From Nitrospirae bacterium GWC2_56_14 (GTDB taxonomy: Bacteria > Nitrospirota > UBA9217), in NCBI GenBank assembly GCA_001803705.1, contig MHDY01000117.1, forward strand, positions 1 to 21,590: DNA of 21,590 nt. Reading direction: 5' to 3'. The notes below the pieces were generated by a model, which was not told where the DNA came from, did not search any database, and saw only the letters and a list, made by a program, of their open reading frames with translations. Both the position numbers and the translations under genes were made by a program. Positions within the stretch are counted from its first letter, which is position 1. Every line of letters begins with the position of its first letter. Below, one piece after another: positions 17,704 through 21,590 of this stretch.

Positions 17704-18840
17704 TTATATTTTTCTTTTTTCTTTCTCCATCATATCCACGAACCGCTGGAACAGATACCGGCTGTCATGCGGTCCCGGCGAGGACTCCGGATGGTACTGC
17801 ACGGAAAAGGCCGGGAGCGTTTTATGCTGAATTCCCTCGCACGTCTTGTCATTCAGGTTTTGATGCGTCATGACGACCTTATCCTTGACCGATTCCAGAT
17901 CAACGGAAAACCCGTGGTTCTCTGCGGCGATCTCGACCTTGCGCGTCATAAGGTCCATGATCGGCTGGTTGCCGCCGCGGTGGCCGAATTTGAGCTTATA
18001 GGTCTTGCCGCCCAGAGCGAGGCCCAGCAACTGCTGCCCCAGGCAGATGCCGAAGATCGGTTTTTTGCCGAGCAGTTTTTTGATGTTCTCGATGGCGTAA
18101 GTGCATGGCTCGGGATCGCCGGGGCCGTTCGACAGGAACACCCCGTCGGGGTTCATGGCAAGCACTTCTTCAGCCGGCATGGTCGCCGGCACCACGGTGA
18201 CATCGCAGCCCGCGTCGGTGAGCAGGCGGAGGATGTTGCGCTTGATCCCGTAATCGTAAGCAACCACACGATACCGTGACGATGTTTTTCTTCCGTACCC
18301 GGTGACGAGGTCCCAGGTGCCTTCGCTCCACGAGTAGGGTTTCTTGCAGGTAACATGCTGCGCCAGGTCGAGGCCGTTCATTCGGGGAAGGGCCTTTGCC
18401 TTGGCAACCAGGCTCAGGGGATCCAGGTCCGTAGTGGATATCACTCCCGGCTGCGCTCCCACATCGCGGGTATGGCGCGTAAGCGCACGAGTGTCGATCC
18501 CCTGGATGCCGACGATCTTTTTTTCAATGAGATAAGTATGCAGGCTGCGCTTGGACCTCCAGTTGCTCGGGAAGTCCAGATATTCCTTTACGATGAAGCC
18601 TTCGACCCAGGGCCGGGACGACTCGACATCCTCATCGTTCGTTCCGTAGTTCCCGATCTGCGGGTAGGTCATGGTGACGATCTGGCCCTTGTAGGACGGA
18701 TCGGTAAGGATCTCCTGGTACCCGGTCATGCTGGTATTGAACACGACCTCACCGGTAGTCTCACCTTCCGCTCCAAAGGAGGTCCCTTCGAAGACCCAGC
18801 CATCCGCCAATGCTAGCATCGCTTTTTTCATTCGTCTCAT
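17704..18840 (-). CDS. carA: Carbamoyl-phosphate synthase small (glutaminase) subunit
   Basis: A 378-residue protein that hydrolyses glutamine and channels ammonia to CarB. The N-terminal CarA-specific domain (FNTSMTGYQEILTDPSYKGQ) is followed by a class I glutamine amidotransferase domain with LSNGPGDP, the nucleophile C266 in GICLGQQ, and the H350/E352 pair in HPESSPGP. Length is normal. GAAGGAC just before the ATG at 18840 supports that start; the ATG at 18831 would remove three residues. It is separated from carB by the radical SAM gene and two repeats, but stays in the same direction. Confidence 0.96.
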   Translation of the reverse strand: MRRMKKAMLALADGWVFEGTSFGAEGETTGEVVFNTSMTGYQEILTDPSYKGQIVTMTYPQIGNYGTNDEDVESSRPWVEGFIVKEYLDFPSNWRSKRSLHTYLIEKKIVGIQGIDTRALTRHTRDVGAQPGVISTTDLDPLSLVAKAKALPRMNGLDLAQHVTCKKPYSWSEGTWDLVTGYGRKTSSRYRVVAYDYGIKRNILRLLTDAGCDVTVVPATMPAEEVLAMNPDGVFLSNGPGDPEPCTYAIENIKKLLGKKPIFGICLGQQLLGLALGGKTYKLKFGHRGGNQPIMDLMTRKVEIAAENHGFSVDLESVKDKVVMTHQNLNDKTCEGIQHKTLPAFSVQYHPESSPGPHDSRYLFQRFVDMMEKEKRKI

Positions 18841-18875
18841 GTCCTTCGATCAACCAAGATTACAGCGCAGGCAGT

Positions 18876-19874
18876 TCACCGGCCCTGCTGTTTTATATCG
18901 ACTAACTCACTGGTGCTGACCGGGGCGCTCACGATCCCCTCGATAACGGGAGGGGCTGCCGGGAACCGGTCCCTCACCTTTCCGTCCCGATCGATCACTT
19001 CCGCGCTCACCAGGTCGCCGTCCACGGTCACCTGGACAAAGTGGTGGAATCCGCCTTCCCCGTCCGTGACATACAACGGCGCACCGGCGCCGCCGGTAAT
19101 GACGTGCTCGATGCCGCCGACTGTTTTCCTTTGATAGAAATGCTCATGGCCGGCAAATACTACATCCACGCCTGCCTTCACAAAAAGGGCCTGCAGCCGG
19201 TCCCGGTCTTCGGGAAACTTATCCAGGCAGTCTCCCCAATGCCTCCCCTTCCGGTGCTCCGTATAGAGCGGATGGTGCAGGAAGACAAAGAGGTGCTTTT
19301 TTTTATCCGCCTTCGCAAGGACGTCTTCGAGCCATTTCAGCTGATTGCCCGTGACCTTCCGCTCCTGTCCGTCCAGATAGGAATCAAGCACGACGAACAG
19401 CGAGTTGCCCGCCTCAAAAGAATAGAACAGCTCATTTCCGGGCAGATCGACCTGTTCTTTATATACTTGTTCACTGGACGGCACCAGCGGGCTTATATCA
19501 TGATTCCCCACGGTCAGGAAATAGGGAACGTCTATCAATTTGGACATTGACCAGAACGACACCCATTGTTCCCGATCGCCGGGAGTCTCGTTCATGTCCC
19601 CGGTATTCACGATGAAGTCCGGCTGCAACGCCATTGCCATAATGGCAAATTTTTTATAGACAGGCTTGTTGGAACGGTTGTCTCCGAACACCACAAAACT
19701 GAACTTGCCCTCGAGCGCTTCGAGCGCAGCGAGTTTTTGCTGAAGCGACTGGTCCTGGGCAGCATCAGCTAAAGTGCCTAAATTGAAGACAATAAATAAG
19801 ATCGCGGCCAGTTTTTTAATCCGCAATCCGCAAGGAGACCTGTCCCGATCGAATCGGGGAATCCGCAATGTCAC
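18876..19874 (-). CDS. Exported calcineurin-like metallophosphoesterase
   Basis: The metallophosphatase motifs are complete: GDNR (64-67), TGD (91-93), GNHD (123-126), HHP (200-202) and GHEH (242-245), the ligands of a two-metal site. A signal peptide core, LRIKKLAAILFIVFNLGTLADA, shows that it acts outside the cytoplasm. The GTG at 19874 overlaps the pyrC stop, and residues 2-19 then come from the 52-bp repeat element. A TTG at 19826, still inside the element, would give a clean signal peptide starting at LRIKK. So either the signal peptide has an 18-residue n-terminal extension or the repeat supplies the start codon. The substrate is not evident. A periplasmic phosphoesterase inside a pyrimidine operon might recover nucleosides or phosphate, but that is a guess. 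Confidence 0.85.
   Translation of the reverse strand: MTLRIPRFDRDRSPCGLRIKKLAAILFIVFNLGTLADAAQDQSLQQKLAALEALEGKFSFVVFGDNRSNKPVYKKFAIMAMALQPDFIVNTGDMNETPGDREQWVSFWSMSKLIDVPYFLTVGNHDISPLVPSSEQVYKEQVDLPGNELFYSFEAGNSLFVVLDSYLDGQERKVTGNQLKWLEDVLAKADKKKHLFVFLHHPLYTEHRKGRHWGDCLDKFPEDRDRLQALFVKAGVDVVFAGHEHFYQRKTVGGIEHVITGGAGAPLYVTDGEGGFHHFVQVTVDGDLVSAEVIDRDGKVRDRFPAAPPVIEGIVSAPVSTSELVDIKQQGR
19818..19869 (-). repeat. 52-bp palindrome-bearing dispersed repeat, copy B (start of phosphoesterase gene)
   Basis: Same element as 11982-12033, in opposite orientation, differing at 2 of 52 bases. The hairpin CCCGAT-CGA-ATCGGG is at 19844-19858. Here it is read through in the other orientation, encoding LRIPRFDRDRSPCGLRI. 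It sits immediately after the pyrC stop. Confidence 0.85.
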
Positions 19875-21136
19875 ACCCTTCCCCCAACGATCGTCTGGAC
19901 CGCCCTGCCCGTAAGCTTCAACCCGTTGAATGGTGTATTTTTTGATCTTGATCTGAACTGAGACGCATCAACCGTCCACGCAAGGTCGGCATCGATGATC
20001 GTAATATCAGCGTCTCCACCCGTCTTGAGCGTGCCCTTACCGATCTTGAGCACTGAAGCCGGATTGAGGCTGAGCTTGCAGAGGACCTGCTGCAGGGTAA
20101 GCACCTTTTCCGCTACCAGCCGAAGCGAGAGACCCAGCGCGGTCTCAAGGCCGACGATGCCGAAGGGCGCATAATCGAACTCGCCGGATTTTTCGTCCCT
20201 GCCGTGGGGCGCATGGTCCGTGGCGATCACGTCGATGGTCCCGTCCTTGAGACCGGCCTTGATCGCCGCAACATCCTCGGCGGTCCGAAGCGGCGGGTTC
20301 ATTTTTGCCATGGTATTGTAACCCCGCACCGCCTCATCGGTCAGCGAAAAATAGTGAGGACAGGTTTCCGCCGTGACCTTTACGCCGCGCGCCTTTGCCG
20401 CACGCAGCAGGTCCACTGAACCGGCGGTGCTGACATGGGCGATATGCACCCTGGCGCCCGTCAGCTCGGCAAGCGAGATGTCACGCGCCGTCATGACATC
20501 CTCGGCTGAACGGGGTATCCCGCGGAGCCCCAGTTCGGTCGAGACGAAACCCTCGTTCATCACACCCTTGGCGGACAGCGAGCTGTCTTCGCAGTGCGAG
20601 ATCACCAGGAGGTCGAAGACCCGCGCGTATTCCATGGCCCGCCGCATGATGGCCGCATTCATCACCGGCTTGCCGTCGTCCGAGACCGCCACGCAGCCCG
20701 CGGCGCGCAGCTCGCCCATTTCGGACAGTTCTTCGCCCTTCGATCCTTTGGTGATCGCGCCGATTGGGAACACGCAGGCAGAGGCTTCTTTCGCAGCCTG
20801 CGACAGGATGAACTCCGTCACCGACCGGTTGTCGTTCACCGGGTTGGTATTCGGCATGCAGCAGACCGACGTAAAACCGCCCGCCTTTGCCGCCGCAGTC
20901 CCGGTCGCGATCGTTTCCTTATACTCGAACCCTGGTTCGCGCAGATGCACATGCATATCGATGAGCCCCGGGACCACCAGCTTCCCCGCCGCATCGATCA
21001 CCTGCGCATCCGGGGATGAGACCGAACCGGTTTTGCCGAGCTTCTCGATCTTGCCGTCCGATATCAGGATGTCGAGCTTTTCGTCAACCTTGTTAGCAGG
21101 ATCGATGATGTGGCCATTTTTAATAAGAATATTCAT
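19871..21136 (-). CDS. pyrC: Dihydroorotase (class I)
   Basis: A 421-residue amidohydrolase that cyclises carbamoyl aspartate to dihydroorotate. Seen: the metal motif MHVHLREPG (H62, H64), SDDGKP (D153-D154), H181 in SHCED, HIAH (231-234) and the catalytic-base motif ATDHAPH (D307). Length and motifs fit class I bacterial dihydroorotase, next to pyrB as is common in bacteria. The ATG at 21136 gives the usual family start (MNILIKNGHIIDP). The stop overlaps the phosphoesterase GTG by four bases (GTGA). Confidence 0.96.
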   Translation of the reverse strand: MNILIKNGHIIDPANKVDEKLDILISDGKIEKLGKTGSVSSPDAQVIDAAGKLVVPGLIDMHVHLREPGFEYKETIATGTAAAKAGGFTSVCCMPNTNPVNDNRSVTEFILSQAAKEASACVFPIGAITKGSKGEELSEMGELRAAGCVAVSDDGKPVMNAAIMRRAMEYARVFDLLVISHCEDSSLSAKGVMNEGFVSTELGLRGIPRSAEDVMTARDISLAELTGARVHIAHVSTAGSVDLLRAAKARGVKVTAETCPHYFSLTDEAVRGYNTMAKMNPPLRTAEDVAAIKAGLKDGTIDVIATDHAPHGRDEKSGEFDYAPFGIVGLETALGLSLRLVAEKVLTLQQVLCKLSLNPASVLKIGKGTLKTGGDADITIIDADLAWTVDASQFRSRSKNTPFNGLKLTGRAVQTIVGGRV

Positions 21137-21151
21137 GGTAACCCTTTTTCA

Positions 21152-21224
21152 GACACTGATTTTCACTGATTATGTATGAAGCTTTATCCGCAGTTATCAT
21201 ACTTAATCGGCCTTGATCAGTGTC
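21152..21224. repeat. Palindromic element in the pyrB-pyrC spacer
   Basis: GACACTGAT (21152-21160) and ATCAGTGTC (21216-21224) form a perfect 9-bp inverted repeat, with an internal partial repeat TTTCACTGATTATG. It occupies most of the 94-base spacer and could fold in the polycistronic RNA. No T-run marks it as a terminator. Confidence 0.6.
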
Positions 21225-21230
21225 AAAATA

Positions 21231-21590
21231 TTATTGCGTTTCTGACTTCGTTCCGCCGGACAGCAGGAACATGACCGCCATCCGGACAGCCACACCGTTC
21301 GTGACCTGGTCGAGAATGACCGGCGTGCCGTCGGCCACATCCGATGCGATCTCCACACCGCGGTTTATGGGGCCGGGATGCATGACCAGCGCGTTCTTTG
21401 CCGCGAGGGTGAGCCGCGCCTGGTTCAATCCGTAGAACCGGGCATATTCGCGCACACCCGGAAAGAGTCCGGCGATCTGGCGTTCAACCTGGAGCCTCAG
21501 CATCATGATCACATCAGCGCCTTCAACTGCCTGGTCCATGTTGTAATGGACCTCGACACCCATCTTCTCGATCCCGCAGGGGATCATGGT
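21231..21590 (-). CDS. pyrB: Aspartate carbamoyltransferase, C-terminal part (5' truncated by window edge)
   Basis: The frame is open to the window end, so only about 120 C-terminal residues are seen. Motifs of the ornithine/aspartate transcarbamylase fold are clear: VEGADVIMMLRLQVERQ, the substrate-binding HPGPINRGVEIASDVADG and a final VAVRMAVMFLL helix. HPGPINRG with MLRxQxER is specific to aspartate carbamoyltransferase. It should be the first enzyme of this operon after carbamoyl phosphate, and the operon promoter must lie beyond the window. Confidence 0.93.
   Translation of the reverse strand, partial: TMIPCGIEKMGVEVHYNMDQAVEGADVIMMLRLQVERQIAGLFPGVREYARFYGLNQARLTLAAKNALVMHPGPINRGVEIASDVADGTPVILDQVTNGVAVRMAVMFLLSGGTKSETQ

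Overview
The window is a GC-moderate bacterial chromosome segment with two convergent gene blocks. The plus-strand block (1-7921) has a flagellar-motor-like operon followed by three multiheme c-type cytochromes. The minus-strand block (8169-21590) is one long pyrimidine-biosynthesis operon ending in a two-component system. No tRNA, rRNA, IS element or CRISPR array was seen. The wealth of c-type heme proteins, a sigma54-dependent regulator and carB-greA-pyrK-pyrD clustering suggest an anaerobic or respiratory Gram-negative of the Nitrospirota / Desulfobacterota kind. This is inferred from gene style, not from a marker gene.

Region 1 (1-4623): the most unusual part. A 5'-truncated protein joins the C-terminal part of the flagellar MS-ring protein FliF (last ring-building domain plus membrane helix) directly to a FliG-like rotor domain. 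It is followed, tightly spaced or overlapping, by MotA, two different MotB/OmpA-type proteins and an exported TPR protein. The first MotB keeps the ion-binding aspartate; the second has threonine there. The FliG part keeps most of the torque-interface charges but has lost the FliM-binding EHPQ motif. No export apparatus, FliM/FliN, hook or filament gene is visible. This looks like a reduced, flagellum-derived ion-driven rotary motor.

Region 2 (4624-7921): a 19-heme exported cytochrome with paired CXXCH modules, then two paralogous 6-heme exported cytochromes. The spacer before the first carries a weak resemblance to part of a GEMM riboswitch.

Region 3 (8169-11066, minus): a sensor kinase with a CXXCH heme-binding motif in its periplasmic domain, paired with a sigma54-interacting response regulator. 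It abuts the cytochrome genes but is translationally coupled to pyrD.

Region 4 (11063-21590, minus): pyrB (partial), pyrC, an exported calcineurin-like phosphoesterase, carA, a PflX-like radical SAM protein, carB, greA, pyrK and pyrD. Together with pyrB the set covers carbamoyl phosphate to orotate synthesis. The operon is peppered with small repeats. A 52-bp palindrome-bearing element occurs twice, each time in frame at the very start of a gene (pyrD and the phosphoesterase). A heptamer array is inserted in frame inside carB. Three other palindromic or low-complexity repeats fill spacers.
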